From Blastopirellula retiformator (GTDB taxonomy: Bacteria > Planctomycetota > Planctomycetia > Pirellulales > Pirellulaceae): a DNA stretch of 64,000 nt. Positions within the stretch are counted from its first letter, which is position 1. The number at the start of each line of letters is the position of its first letter. Shown here piece after piece: positions 9,254 to 19,228 of the stretch. The notes under the pieces were generated by a model. That model was not told the DNA's origin. It was given only the letters and a program-made list of their open reading frames with translations, and did no database searches. The position numbers were made by a program, and so were the translations under genes. The stretch is from NCBI RefSeq assembly GCF_007859755.1, contig NZ_SJPF01000005.1, positions 124,001 through 188,000 on the forward strand. The letters are read 5' to 3'.

Positions 9254-12200
9254 TCATGGGGCCTCAGGATTGACCTTCACCCCAACGGACTCGAGTGATT
9301 CAATCTCTTCCACGCATGCTGACCACTTTACGTTGCCTTGGTTGGGTCTCAAAAAGCTGCTTAAGTTATATGGTCGGGTCACGGTTGTAGGATTGCCCTG
9401 GATGTGCAAGCCGCTAGGCGGCGTCAGCGTGTAGTTTGGCATCTGTGCACCTGGGAGATACGTTTGAGCACCGTAGATTTCGTAGTAGTCAGGTGTAAGC
9501 CCTTGGTCTACCTTGCCTCCCACGTCATCAAAAATTGTGTTGCCGTGATTTGTATATACAGTCACCGAGGTGCCTTCCGGGACTTTTACGGTGCCATTTC
9601 CTGGTAGGAATACGCCGTGTCCACTCAGAATATTTGGATCATGAATTGGCTTCCCATCTGCTCCAAGCAGAGGTTTATAAGTGTCATTCAGTGAAGGACC
9701 AGACAATGGCTTTCCATCAGGACCTAGTAGACTTGATCTTGTTCCCGAATTGCGACGTTGTTGGCCAGCATAGAAGTCTTCGATATCATCAGCAAGCGAG
9801 GTACTTGCGGAGCGGACGCCACTCCGAAGAAGCTGTTGCTCCCACGTGAAATGAAATAATGCTGGATCACGTTGCATGTCGGTGCAATAGGAATTAAGAG
9901 CTCCATTGTGACCACCTGCTTCTTCGTATCGGTAGTAGTAGTCGAGGCCCGCGAGTGCTCCCCCCCCAGCTGTGATCAACGCTTTTCCAGTAGTGGTGGA
10001 TGCCGCGGAACTTCCATAAATATATGCCGAAGTTGTTGCGCTATTTAGGCTCGTCATTGCGGAAGAACCTGCAGAGGTCGCTGCAGGAATGGCGCCGGCG
10101 GCGACCGCTGCTGCACCTCCTGCAATAACGGCTGGAACGACAAATGATGATATTACGACATGAGGTGAATGAATTCCCTTTTCGACATCTTCTGTGATCA
10201 TGGTGCCGCCATAGTAGCGGCTGCCACGTACTGGCCAAGCTGGTACAAGGCCCGATGGATCTACCCAACTCAGATGCCCATTCCCTACATACCGATAAAG
10301 ATTCGCATCCCCCGCTTCAAACTCAATCGGATCCTGGCTCATCCACCGCGCCGTGGCGGGGTCGTACCAGCGGTTGAGATTGTACTGCAGCCCAGTCAGC
10401 GGATCGACGTATTTGCCGGTGTAGCGGAAGCGGAAGGCGTCGAGGCTGCCGTTGGTTTCACTAGCGACTTTGCCGACCGCGTCGTAGGCGATGTGGTTGA
10501 CGATTGACGTTACGTCGGTTGAGTCGTCGTACTCGACGTAGTCGCGGACCGTGTTTTGGTTGTCGGTCAGCGCCCAGAAGAGGTCGCCAGCCCCGTTTTC
10601 GTCGGCCAGCAGTTGATCGACCTGTGGCCCCCAGAGCGTTCGATGCTCCACGTCGCCAGTGTCGTCTAGCACCAGCACGATCTGGCCATTGTCGATGATG
10701 AAGTAGCCTGACTGATCAACCGTGCCGTCGCCGTTGGTGTCGGCCTCGCGGCTGACGAGTTGGTTGAACGCGTCGTAGCCGTAGTCAACTTTCCACTGCT
10801 TGACGTCGGAGTCGTCGTACTTCGTGACGCTTTCTAAACGATCGCGATGGTCGTACTCAAAAACCTCGTAGTCGCCGGTCGAGATGTTCGTTCTCGTCAG
10901 GCGATTTCCTTCGGCGTCGTAGGTGTAATTGTACGTCCCGTCGGAGAGAAGCTGGTTGTTGTCGCCGGTACTGTAGCCGGTGTTGGTGCGGTTGCCGTTG
11001 TCGTCGTAGGTGTACGACTCGTCGTTCGCCGTGCCGGTGTAGTCGGCGCCTTCCAGCTGGTTAGTGTCGTCGTAGTTGTAGGTCGCATCTTCGGCGGAAT
11101 GACCGTAGACCGTGAAGCCAGTGACTCGATTGGCCGAATCATAGCTCCAGGTGTAGCCAGCCAATGTGCTGCTGCCGCTGTCAACATAGGTCAGACTGGT
11201 CAGGCGATCGGCGAAGTCGTAGCCGTAGGTGCTGGTTGCGATCGTATCGGTTCCGGCCAGATCGGCGTAGCGCGTGATCGACGTGAACTGGTATTTGTCG
11301 TCGGCGTCGTAAGTGAAGTCGACTCGCTTTTCGGCAACCGTATTGCCGCCGACTTGGCCTGCCTGGTTGACCTGCGTTAGACGGTTCAGGAAGTCATAGG
11401 CGTATTCATTCTTAAAATCGTCCGTGCCGTCGATTTCGGCCGCCAGGCTGATGCGGCGGTTGAGCGCGTCGTACGCTTGATCGAGAACCACGTCGTAGCC
11501 GAGCGCCGCCAGGTCGACTTCAGTGCTGGTGATGCGGCCGAGGCGATCGTACGTAAAATCGTAGGCGGCGGTGGAATCGGCGACCGACACGAGCTGCGAC
11601 GCGGCGTCATAACCGTAGGTGATCGTGTTGACCGTGGTCACCCCGTCGAGCCACGTTTCACTGATGCGCCGCTGTAAATTATCGTATTCGTACTCAATCA
11701 CCCGGCCGTTGCGGTCGGTGTATTCGACCAAGTTTCCGGCGGCGTCGTACTCGTAATAACGCGTGTCGTTCAGCTCATTCGTATTGGTGAGCATCCGATT
11801 CAATAGATCGTACGTCCAGGTGGTCGTGTTCTCTTCCGGATCGGTCAGCGTCAGGCGATTGCCGTTGGCGTCGTAGGTGTATTCCGTTTCGCCTCCCTCG
11901 GCGTCGGTCTTTTTGATGAGGCGGCCGAGGTTGTCGTAGTCGTAGCTGGTCTCGTGGCCTAGGCGATCAGTTTCGCTGACGGTTCGCCCCAACGCGTCAT
12001 ATTCGTAGATGGTCCAAGCAGCGAGCAGCGAACCGCCCCCGTCTGGATCGGGCATCGTCACCTTTACGGTGCGGCCGAGATCATCGTACTCGTAGCTGGT
12101 CGTCCCTTCGCTGGTCGACATCGATTCCAACTGACCGTCGTCGTTGTAAGCGTAGGTCGTCACCGGCGCCGAAAGCGGGCCGGCGCCATCGGGGTCAGGC

Positions 12201-15200
12201 TCGGTGGTCGAAATCGTACGCCCCAACGCATCGTAGGCGTAGGTCGTGACGCCGCGGGGATCGGTCATCGTGGCGACTTGGCCGGCGGAAGTGTAGGTGT
12301 AGCTGACCGTTTGGCCTTCGGTATCGATGGTGCTGGTCAGGCGACCGTCGCTGCCGTAGGTGTATGACGTGTACGGGACAGTGAGCGGCCCGGCCTCGTC
12401 AGGGTCGGGAAGCGTTTCCACAAGCAGCCGCCCCATCGCATCGTAGGTGTAACTAGTCTTCCGGCCGAGCGGATCGGTTTCGCTGGTCAGTTGCCCGGCC
12501 GCATCGAAGACGTAGCTGGTGATGGGAGCAGTCTGGCCGCCGGGGCCATCGGGATCGGCGGCGGTGATTTTGATCAACCGGCCGAGGGCGTCGTAGTCGT
12601 ACGTGGTGATGTTGCCTAGTTCGTCGGTCACGCTGTAGAGCTGCCCGGCGGCGTCGTAGGCGTATTCGATCTCCGGCGAGACGAGGGCGCCAGCGCCATC
12701 GGGATCGGCGAGAATCTCTTTCACCAGACGGCCGAGATCGTCGTAGTCATAACTGGTTACGCCGCCGTTGGGGTCGGTCATGCTGACGAGTTGGCCATAC
12801 TCGTCATATTCGTAGCTGGTGACGGGGGAAGTAAGCGGGCCGGCGTCATCGGGATCAGGGGAGGTAACTTCGATTTGTCGATTTAGCGCATCGTAGTCGT
12901 AGCTAGTTATCCGGCCGAGCGCGTCGGTTTCGGTCAACAGATTGCCGGCGTCGTCGTAGGTGTAGCTGGTAACCGGCGCGGTCTGCGATCCAGCGCCGTC
13001 CGGATCTGGTAGCGTTACGCTGGTGCGACGGCGGCGATTGTCATAGGCGTAGCTGGTGACGCCGCTGGAGGTGGTGACCGAAGCGAGCATGCCGACGGCG
13101 TTATAGGCGTAGATGGTGACGAACGCGGACAGAGCGCCAGCGCCATCGGGATCGGCGGAGGTTTCCTTAACCAGGCGATTTAGCTCATCGTATTCGTAGG
13201 TGGTCGTGCCGAGCGGCGTCGTCTCCGTTAGTAAATTTCCTTCGTGGTCGTAAGTGTAGCTGGTCGTGACGCCGTAGATATCGGTGATGCTGGCGATTCG
13301 CCCCATCACGTCGTACGTCGTCGTTTCGCTGAGCGACTGGAGCGTGACGACGGCGCCGTCGGGGTCGGGCAGCGTCGCTTCGATCAGGCGGCCGAGGTCG
13401 TCGTATGTATACGTCGTGACCCGGCCGAGCGGATCGGTCTCCGTGAGAATCTGACCGTTGTCGTTATAGGTGAAGGTGGTGACCGGTGAAGATTGCGGGC
13501 CGGCGCCATCGGGATCTGCCTCGGTGATCGAGGTGAGCAGCCCATCGGTATAGCCGTAGGTGGTGACGGCGCCAAGCGGATCGGTGATCGTCAGAACGTT
13601 GCCGTGGCTATCGTAGGTATAGCTGGTCACCGGCGCGGTAAGCGGCCCGGCGTCGTCGGGATCTTCTTCGGTCACCGAAGTGAGCGTGCCGCTCGAATTG
13701 TAAGCATAGGTCGTCGTGCGACTGTTAAGCGTTTCGGTCGCAATAAATCCCATCGCGTTGTAGGTATAGCTGATCACGCTCGCAACCTGCGGTCCCGCGC
13801 CATCGGGATCGGCCGATGTCATCGACGTCACTCGACTGAGAGCGTCGTAGGTATAGGTCGTCACGTTGCCCAGTTCGTCGGTCTCCGTCAGCATATTGCC
13901 GGCCGAATCGTAGGTCGCCGTCGTGTAGGCTTCGTCCGCCGTCCCGGCTGCGAAGGTGGTCTTGGTCAGATTGCCGTCTTCGTCGTATTCGTATTCGGTA
14001 ACGACGCCATCCGGAGCGGTCATCGAAGCCAAGAGCCCGATCGGCGCGTCGCCGGTTGTGGTGGGAGCAGGCGTGTAGGTGTACGTGTACGTGAGATCGT
14101 CCGTTTCGAGATTCACCAGATCATCGATCACGCCAACAACAGCCGTTTCGGACAGCAGCCACTTGTGGGTTGAGTCGTACGCGTAAAGCGAGATATTGCC
14201 GTTGGCATCGGTGTATTGAACCGGCTTGTTCCAGGTCGTGTGGTAAACCCAAGTTCGTACTGACGCGTCAGGGAGCGTTTCGGTCAGCATGTTGCCGCGG
14301 CTGTCATAGGTGTATTCGAACACCGATGAAGTCAGCGGTCCTGCGTCATCGGGATCAGCGTAGGTGATCTTGGTCGCCAAGCCATTGGCGTCGCGCTCGT
14401 AGATCGTTTCGTTCCCTTCGCCATCGATTTCACGAATCACGTTGCCGAGCGAGTCGTACTCGTATTGCATCGTGATTCCCTGACTGTCGGTGATCGTCTC
14501 GATCGACGTACCGTTGTCGACCAACGACTTCGTGGCGGAACTATACGTCGTGACCGATCCATCCGGCTCGGTCACCGTGGCGACTCGCCCCGTTGAATCG
14601 TAGGTGTACGAAGTGACCAGGCCGCCGGGCTTGGTGATCGACGTGATCTGGCCGCCGGAATTGTAGGCATAGGTTGTAACCGGAGCCGCGAGAGGCCCGG
14701 CGCCATCAGGATCTTCACGCGTGATCGTCTCGAGCAGTCCGTTGGTATCGTACGTCATCGACATCAACCAACCCTTGGTATTGGTGATGCTGGTCAGTTT
14801 TCCGCTGGTGTAAGCGTAGGTAAACGTATCTTCGGCCCCGGAAATGCCGGCCAAGACTTTTTTGCCGCCGCTGGTCGTATAGCTGTAGGTCGTTTCGTGA
14901 CCGTCCGCCTGCGTCCGACTGGTCTGATAGCCATCGGAGTCAAAAACGTAAGTATGGCCGTAACGACTGGTGTATTGATAGCCGCCGCCCGACAGCGCCC
15001 CAAACGATCCAAACTCCCCTTCCGGCATGTCGTATCCGCCCAATCCATCGCTGGCCAGGTAGATGGACCTCCCGTTGCCGAGGTTGAGGTCGATCCCATT
15101 GGTACGAACATTGGCTTTCATGACGCCATTGGTGGCGACGCCGCCTGTGCCAATATCGACTTGCCCCGTTTCTTCGTGTGGGCCATCTTCTAGCCAGTCG

Positions 15201-17305
15201 TTTGCGCTGGTCAGGGTGACCGTATAGTCGATGTTACCATCGCCACTTAGTGCGCTGCGAGCAATCGTAAACACCACCTTCCCCAGCAGATTCTCCGAGC
15301 GACTGCCGCTCAAATTGAAAGCGCTGGTGTCGCTGGTCGTCATTGCGACGCCGCCAATGCTGGCCGTGACGGTCAATGTATCGCTAATCTGCAGCGCAGG
15401 GTCGACCGACACTTCGACGACGAGTTGCACGGTATCCGCGGTGACCGTGTTTTGTACGTTGACGTCCAGATCGGTTCCCGAATCGCATCCGCACGAACAA
15501 TTGCAGACATTGGGATCAGTGCTCTCGGTATCTTGGTTGGCGATGGGATCTTGATCGTCCTCAGGACTGACCGAGGCAGCGTAGCCGGTTACCTCCCCGC
15601 TAATCGTGAAGTTGAAGGGATTCTCGTCGCTGTCGTTGGTGGTGAAAGAAAGCGTGCCAGAGAAAGTCCCGACCGCTGCGGCGTTCATTTGAACTTGGAA
15701 AGTCGTGCTGGAATTGGCTGCGACGGTTAGCGTCGTACTCGAGTTATTGTCAGAGTAGGCGCCAGGCGTCGTATCGCCGAAGTCTTTGAGCAGCGAAAAA
15801 CCGGTCGGCAGATTGATCTGATCCAATACGAGGTTGGCATTGCCGGTGTTGTTGACCGTAAACGTCTTGTAGACCGGTGTGCCTACCGTCGTATTTCCAA
15901 AAGATACGGAACCCGTATTGTCGGAAATATTCCCTGTCCCGCTTGTGCTGACGGCGATTTCGGGAACGTCGTAGACGGTTGCCGTTACGTAGAAGTTGAA
16001 GGGATTTTCGCCGTCCGTGTTATCATTTGTGCCGAAGGAAATCTCGCCGGCGAACGTTCCGGAAACCGAAGTATCGAGTTCGATTTCAAACGTCGTTGTT
16101 GTATTGGGCGCCAAACTCGTGCTGGTGAAATCATGTAACAGCGAGTACCCACTGGGCAAATTGATCGAATTAAGCGAGAGCACGCCTGTCCCGGTATTTC
16201 GGACCAGGAATTTTTTCGTCACCGTTGCCCCGGTCGGCGACGAGCCGAGCGAAATCACGTCGACGTTGTCGTCAATTTCGTCACCCGTCGCGGTCAGGTT
16301 AGGAAAGACCGCGATTTCCGGCACGCCCGCCACGCTTCCGCTAATCGTGAAGTTGAAGGGATTCTCGTCGCTGTCGTTGGTGGTGAAAGAAAGCGTGCCA
16401 GAGAAAGTCCCGACCGCTGCGGCGTTCATTTGAACTTGGAAAGTCGTGCTGGAATTGGCTGCGACGGTTAGCGTCGTACTCGAGTTATTGTCAGAGTAGG
16501 CGCCAGGCGTCGTATCGCCGAAGTCTTTGAGCAGCGAAAAACCGGTCGGCAGATTGATCTGATCCAATACGAGGTTGGCATTGCCGGTGTTGTTGACCGT
16601 AAACGTCTTGTAGACCGGTGTGCCTACCGTCGTACTTCCAAAAGATACCGAACCCGTATTGTCGGGAATATTCCCTGTCCCGCTTGTGCTGACGGCGATT
16701 TCGGGGGCTGGGCTGGGAGCCACGTAGGATAAAGTCACTACTCCGAAATCCCGACCATATAGAACAGGGCCAGTAGCATTGCTGGTAACGGCGTCCCATG
16801 TCAGTGTTGCATCACTAAAAGAAACGGAGGGATCGAAGTACAGGCGATGGCTCCATTGAGTTCCCGCTGCCATGGAGGTGTACTGATCAGATTCCTGAGA
16901 AACTCCGTCTAAAGTAAACCCTTCCACACCGACTCCGACACTATTAGCAACTTCTCCGGCAGTACTACTGTTCACCACTTCAAAAGTGATATAGCTACCG
17001 TTCGCGTCCGATTGGATATCCGATTGGGTAATGGTGTAGCTGGCCTCTGTGTTCGATACTTGAACTAGACCAGGGCCTGCTGGTGTGGTTGGAGGAATAA
17101 AGTTACCAGCAACATATGTACTTATATCAAATGCCAGTAGATCACGCCGGTCGAGCGTCTCGACCGCATGGTTTCGTTTGGTCGTGCCGATATGGCTCTT
17201 GCGGGACGCCCGAGGAGCTTCCACGAACTGAGAAATAGCCTGCTTCCACGAAGATTTCTTACGCTGACGCATGGGAGAAAGAAGCTCCAGAGAAGGATGC
17301 CGCAA
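9254..17305 (-). CDS. Giant RHS/YD-repeat surface protein with variable C-terminal domain
   Basis: A 2683-residue protein. Residues 48-59 (VETLDRRDLLAF) match the planctomycete LEPR-XLL N-terminal motif seen on very large exported proteins. Then come several choice-of-anchor-D/ASPM-Hydin-like beta domains (to about 570), a Cys-rich CNCSCGC patch (about 605), some 1,500 residues of YD repeats, the RHS core (DPLTGLQYNLNRWYDP, ending near residue 2348 at DPSGL), and about 335 unrelated C-terminal residues. That tail has a small hydrophobic segment and a terminal region (LSGHGVFLPGNG...) resembling the putative-adhesin Stv domain. RHS cores encapsulate or display the C-terminal effector. Start: TTG at 17305 behind AGGA, or ATG at 17272. 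Confidence 0.9.
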   Translation of the reverse strand: MRHPSLELLSPMRQRKKSSWKQAISQFVEAPRASRKSHIGTTKRNHAVETLDRRDLLAFDISTYVAGNFIPPTTPAGPGLVQVSNTEASYTITQSDIQSDANGSYITFEVVNSSTAGEVANSVGVGVEGFTLDGVSQESDQYTSMAAGTQWSHRLYFDPSVSFSDATLTWDAVTSNATGPVLYGRDFGVVTLSYVAPSPAPEIAVSTSGTGNIPDNTGSVSFGSTTVGTPVYKTFTVNNTGNANLVLDQINLPTGFSLLKDFGDTTPGAYSDNNSSTTLTVAANSSTTFQVQMNAAAVGTFSGTLSFTTNDSDENPFNFTISGSVAGVPEIAVFPNLTATGDEIDDNVDVISLGSSPTGATVTKKFLVRNTGTGVLSLNSINLPSGYSLLHDFTSTSLAPNTTTTFEIELDTSVSGTFAGEISFGTNDNTDGENPFNFYVTATVYDVPEIAVSTSGTGNISDNTGSVSFGNTTVGTPVYKTFTVNNTGNANLVLDQINLPTGFSLLKDFGDTTPGAYSDNNSSTTLTVAANSSTTFQVQMNAAAVGTFSGTLSFTTNDSDENPFNFTISGEVTGYAASVSPEDDQDPIANQDTESTDPNVCNCSCGCDSGTDLDVNVQNTVTADTVQLVVEVSVDPALQISDTLTVTASIGGVAMTTSDTSAFNLSGSRSENLLGKVVFTIARSALSGDGNIDYTVTLTSANDWLEDGPHEETGQVDIGTGGVATNGVMKANVRTNGIDLNLGNGRSIYLASDGLGGYDMPEGEFGSFGALSGGGYQYTSRYGHTYVFDSDGYQTSRTQADGHETTYSYTTSGGKKVLAGISGAEDTFTYAYTSGKLTSITNTKGWLMSMTYDTNGLLETITREDPDGAGPLAAPVTTYAYNSGGQITSITKPGGLVTSYTYDSTGRVATVTEPDGSVTTYSSATKSLVDNGTSIETITDSQGITMQYEYDSLGNVIREIDGEGNETIYERDANGLATKITYADPDDAGPLTSSVFEYTYDSRGNMLTETLPDASVRTWVYHTTWNKPVQYTDANGNISLYAYDSTHKWLLSETAVVGVIDDLVNLETDDLTYTYTYTPAPTTTGDAPIGLLASMTAPDGVVTEYEYDEDGNLTKTTFAAGTADEAYTTATYDSAGNMLTETDELGNVTTYTYDALSRVTSMTSADPDGAGPQVASVISYTYNAMGFIATETLNSRTTTYAYNSSGTLTSVTEEDPDDAGPLTAPVTSYTYDSHGNVLTITDPLGAVTTYGYTDGLLTSITEADPDGAGPQSSPVTTFTYNDNGQILTETDPLGRVTTYTYDDLGRLIEATLPDPDGAVVTLQSLSETTTYDVMGRIASITDIYGVTTSYTYDHEGNLLTETTPLGTTTYEYDELNRLVKETSADPDGAGALSAFVTIYAYNAVGMLASVTTSSGVTSYAYDNRRRRTSVTLPDPDGAGSQTAPVTSYTYDDAGNLLTETDALGRITSYDYDALNRQIEVTSPDPDDAGPLTSPVTSYEYDEYGQLVSMTDPNGGVTSYDYDDLGRLVKEILADPDGAGALVSPEIEYAYDAAGQLYSVTDELGNITTYDYDALGRLIKITAADPDGPGGQTAPITSYVFDAAGQLTSETDPLGRKTSYTYDAMGRLLVETLPDPDEAGPLTVPYTSYTYGSDGRLTSTIDTEGQTVSYTYTSAGQVATMTDPRGVTTYAYDALGRTISTTEPDPDGAGPLSAPVTTYAYNDDGQLESMSTSEGTTSYEYDDLGRTVKVTMPDPDGGGSLLAAWTIYEYDALGRTVSETDRLGHETSYDYDNLGRLIKKTDAEGGETEYTYDANGNRLTLTDPEENTTTWTYDLLNRMLTNTNELNDTRYYEYDAAGNLVEYTDRNGRVIEYEYDNLQRRISETWLDGVTTVNTITYGYDAASQLVSVADSTAAYDFTYDRLGRITSTEVDLAALGYDVVLDQAYDALNRRISLAAEIDGTDDFKNEYAYDFLNRLTQVNQAGQVGGNTVAEKRVDFTYDADDKYQFTSITRYADLAGTDTIATSTYGYDFADRLTSLTYVDSGSSTLAGYTWSYDSANRVTGFTVYGHSAEDATYNYDDTNQLEGADYTGTANDESYTYDDNGNRTNTGYSTGDNNQLLSDGTYNYTYDAEGNRLTRTNISTGDYEVFEYDHRDRLESVTKYDDSDVKQWKVDYGYDAFNQLVSREADTNGDGTVDQSGYFIIDNGQIVLVLDDTGDVEHRTLWGPQVDQLLADENGAGDLFWALTDNQNTVRDYVEYDDSTDVTSIVNHIAYDAVGKVASETNGSLDAFRFRYTGKYVDPLTGLQYNLNRWYDPATARWMSQDPIEFEAGDANLYRYVGNGHLSWVDPSGLVPAWPVRGSRYYGGTMITEDVEKGIHSPHVVISSFVVPAVIAGGAAAVAAGAIPAATSAGSSAMTSLNSATTSAYIYGSSAASTTTGKALITAGGGALAGLDYYYRYEEAGGHNGALNSYCTDMQRDPALFHFTWEQQLLRSGVRSASTSLADDIEDFYAGQQRRNSGTRSSLLGPDGKPLSGPSLNDTYKPLLGADGKPIHDPNILSGHGVFLPGNGTVKVPEGTSVTVYTNHGNTIFDDVGGKVDQGLTPDYYEIYGAQTYLPGAQMPNYTLTPPSGLHIQGNPTTVTRPYNLSSFLRPNQGNVKWSACVEEIESLESVGVKVNPEAP
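15598..15963 (-). repeat. Near-identical direct repeat, copy 2 (inside RHS gene)
   Basis: This 366-bp segment is repeated 741 bp away at 16339-16704 with only about three visible differences. It encodes one choice-of-anchor-D-like domain. The near identity contrasts with the diverged domain between the copies and indicates recent duplication or gene conversion. Confidence 0.85.
16339..16704 (-). repeat. Near-identical direct repeat, copy 1 (inside RHS gene)
   Basis: Partner of 15598-15963. The identity runs from the serine-glycine end of the domain to a shared AIV/PEIAVSTSGTGN start and breaks sharply on both sides. The offset of 741 bp keeps the frame (247 codons). Confidence 0.85.
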
Positions 17306-17663
17306 TTGTGTCCTGTTTTCCGCTCAGTGAGGCTATAAGCTATCGAACGAATGTAGCGATTTCAATTGCCAAGTGGGGAAGTATTTTTTACCATTGCCCG
17401 GTTTTTTTGTGGCCCCACGAAGAAGGAGATCTGGGCGGCTGGAAAAACGCTGTCTCACCGAAGAATCGAAAGAGACACGGCAGGATTCATGCCGTTTTAC
17501 GAATGCGATATCACCTAGAAATTAACGAAAATCGCCTGTTGGCGTATCTGGCACGGCGATTGCGCCATGATGGGCAATCTGCGATAATCCGGCAAGTACG
17601 TCTTGGCGTTTTTGCGATGTCCGTTTCGCCGCCAGGCGTTCGCTTTGCAGGGAGGTCTTCCGC
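17306..17663. other. Intergenic region between RHS gene and ISAs1-like element
   Basis: 358 bp between divergently read genes. It should hold the RHS-gene promoter and the left end of the insertion sequence. I could not identify convincing promoter hexamers or terminal inverted repeats. A plus-strand reading frame at 17308-17712 has no recognisable content and overlaps the transposase start. Confidence 0.4.
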
Positions 17664-18794
17664 ATGTCTTCTTCTTCGGCCGCTTCGATTCAACAGCACT
17701 TTGCCGACCTGACCGATCCGCGCACGCGGAAGGTGACTTATCCGCTGGTCAACATCGTCACGATGTCGCTCTGCGCGGTGCTCGGCGGGGCGGATGATTT
17801 TGTCGCGATCGCCGATTGGGCGGAGGATAAGAAGGAGTGGCTTTCGAAGTTTCTCGACATGAGCACCGGCGTCCCTTCGCATGATCGTTTCAACGCGATT
17901 CTGGGCGCGCTGAAGCCGGCCGAATTCGAGAAGTGTTTGCTGAGTTGGATCACGGCTCTGCAAGAGATCACTGACGGACAAATCATCGCGATCGACGGCA
18001 AGACGTTGCGGCACAGTTTCGACGCCGCCAGCAGCAAGGCGGCCATTCACATGGTCAGCGCTTGGGCGACCGCCAACCATGTCAGCCTCGGTCAAGTCGC
18101 GACCGACGCCAAGAGTAACGAGATCACGGCGATTCCGAAATTGCTCGAAATCATCGAGGTTTCCGGCTGTTTGGTGACGATCGACGCGATGGGTTGTCAG
18201 AAAGAGATCGCCGCCAAGATCGTCGATGCAGGCGGCGATTATTGCCTGGCGATCAAAGGAAATCAGCGATACCTGCATCAAGCGATTCGCGATCACTTCG
18301 TCGCCGCGATGGAAGTCGACTTCAAGAAGCTGAAAGTTCATCGTCACGAAACGCATGAGAAAGGGCATGGCCGCGAGGAGTCGCGCTACTATTATCTCTG
18401 CCCGATCGATGCGGAGGACTTTCCGTACGCGAGCAAGTGGAAGAATTTGAAAGCGATCGGCATGACGATCAACATCGTGACGCAAAACGGGAAAGAGACA
18501 AGCGACGTCCGTTACTATATTGTGAGCAAATACCTCACGGGCAAACGCTTCGCCGAAGCGGTGCGTGGTCACTGGAGCATCGAGAATTCGCTCCACTGGC
18601 AACTCGACGTAACGTTCGGCGAAGACCAAAGCCGCATCCGCAAAGGACACGCAGATATTAACTTCAGCCTGCTGCGAAGAACGAGCTTGAGCCTCTTGAA
18701 GAACAACAAAACGGCGAAGGTGGGCGTGAAGAACAAGCGGCTAAAAGCGGGGCGGAACGACGCCTATCTGCTGGAAGGGTTGCTGGCGACGTGA
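17664..18794 (+). mobile_element. ISAs1-family transposase
   Basis: The 376-residue protein starts with the family's N-terminal DDE-associated region (FADLTDPRTRKVTYPL) and carries IIAIDGKTLRHS (first Asp), LVTIDAMGCQKEIA (second Asp), YCLAIKGNQ and GHWSIENSLHWQLDV (Glu). Length and motifs are complete, so it may be active. Terminal repeats were not found by eye. It sits between the RHS gene and the tRNA that precedes the prophage. Confidence 0.92.
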
Positions 18795-19007
18795 TTTATG
18801 GTGCGATCGCCGTGGGGAGGGTACCGGCCACACGTTCAGACAGTATCACCCAGACCAGCTTTCGGTCCGCGTTCCGGAATAGGTCGATGATGCTTCAGAA
18901 ATACAAGCTGTCCAGCGGGTACAGAACTGATACAGAATAGGTACGAAACGAGCAAAATCAGGGAAATCTGGAAGTCACAAACATGCAAAAATCCCCGCAT
19001 AATCGAG
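18795..19007. other. Short noncoding gap downstream of ISAs1-like element
   Basis: 213 bp with no supported gene. It contains the unrecognised right end of the insertion sequence and the 3' flank of the minus-strand tRNA. Confidence 0.3.
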
Positions 19008-19081
<74 letters not shown>

Positions 19082-19228
19082 AAAGTGCTTGTGTGCAATG
19101 AGTTGTAGCGGATCGTGGATCGCCAGGAATTCTCGTTTGACACCATGCTTGACACCGATTCACCATCTAGGCACACTGTTTAGGACAGTTTTCGACTTGT
19201 CCAATTCGCCTCTTCTGTCGGGTGTCAG

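Noticed and set aside
10169-15730. Many long plus-strand frames opposite the RHS gene
   Set aside because: They mirror the YD repeats on the other strand (Val/Gly/Arg-rich repeats) and have no independent motifs.
9254-17305. Repetitive DNA of the YD array as a CRISPR or minisatellite
   Set aside because: Units are coding, diverged and in frame, with no constant repeat or spacer structure; no CRISPR array is present in the window.
17308-17712. 134-residue plus-strand frame upstream of the ISAs1-like transposase
   Set aside because: No recognisable motifs, no ribosome site, and it runs into the transposase gene in another frame.
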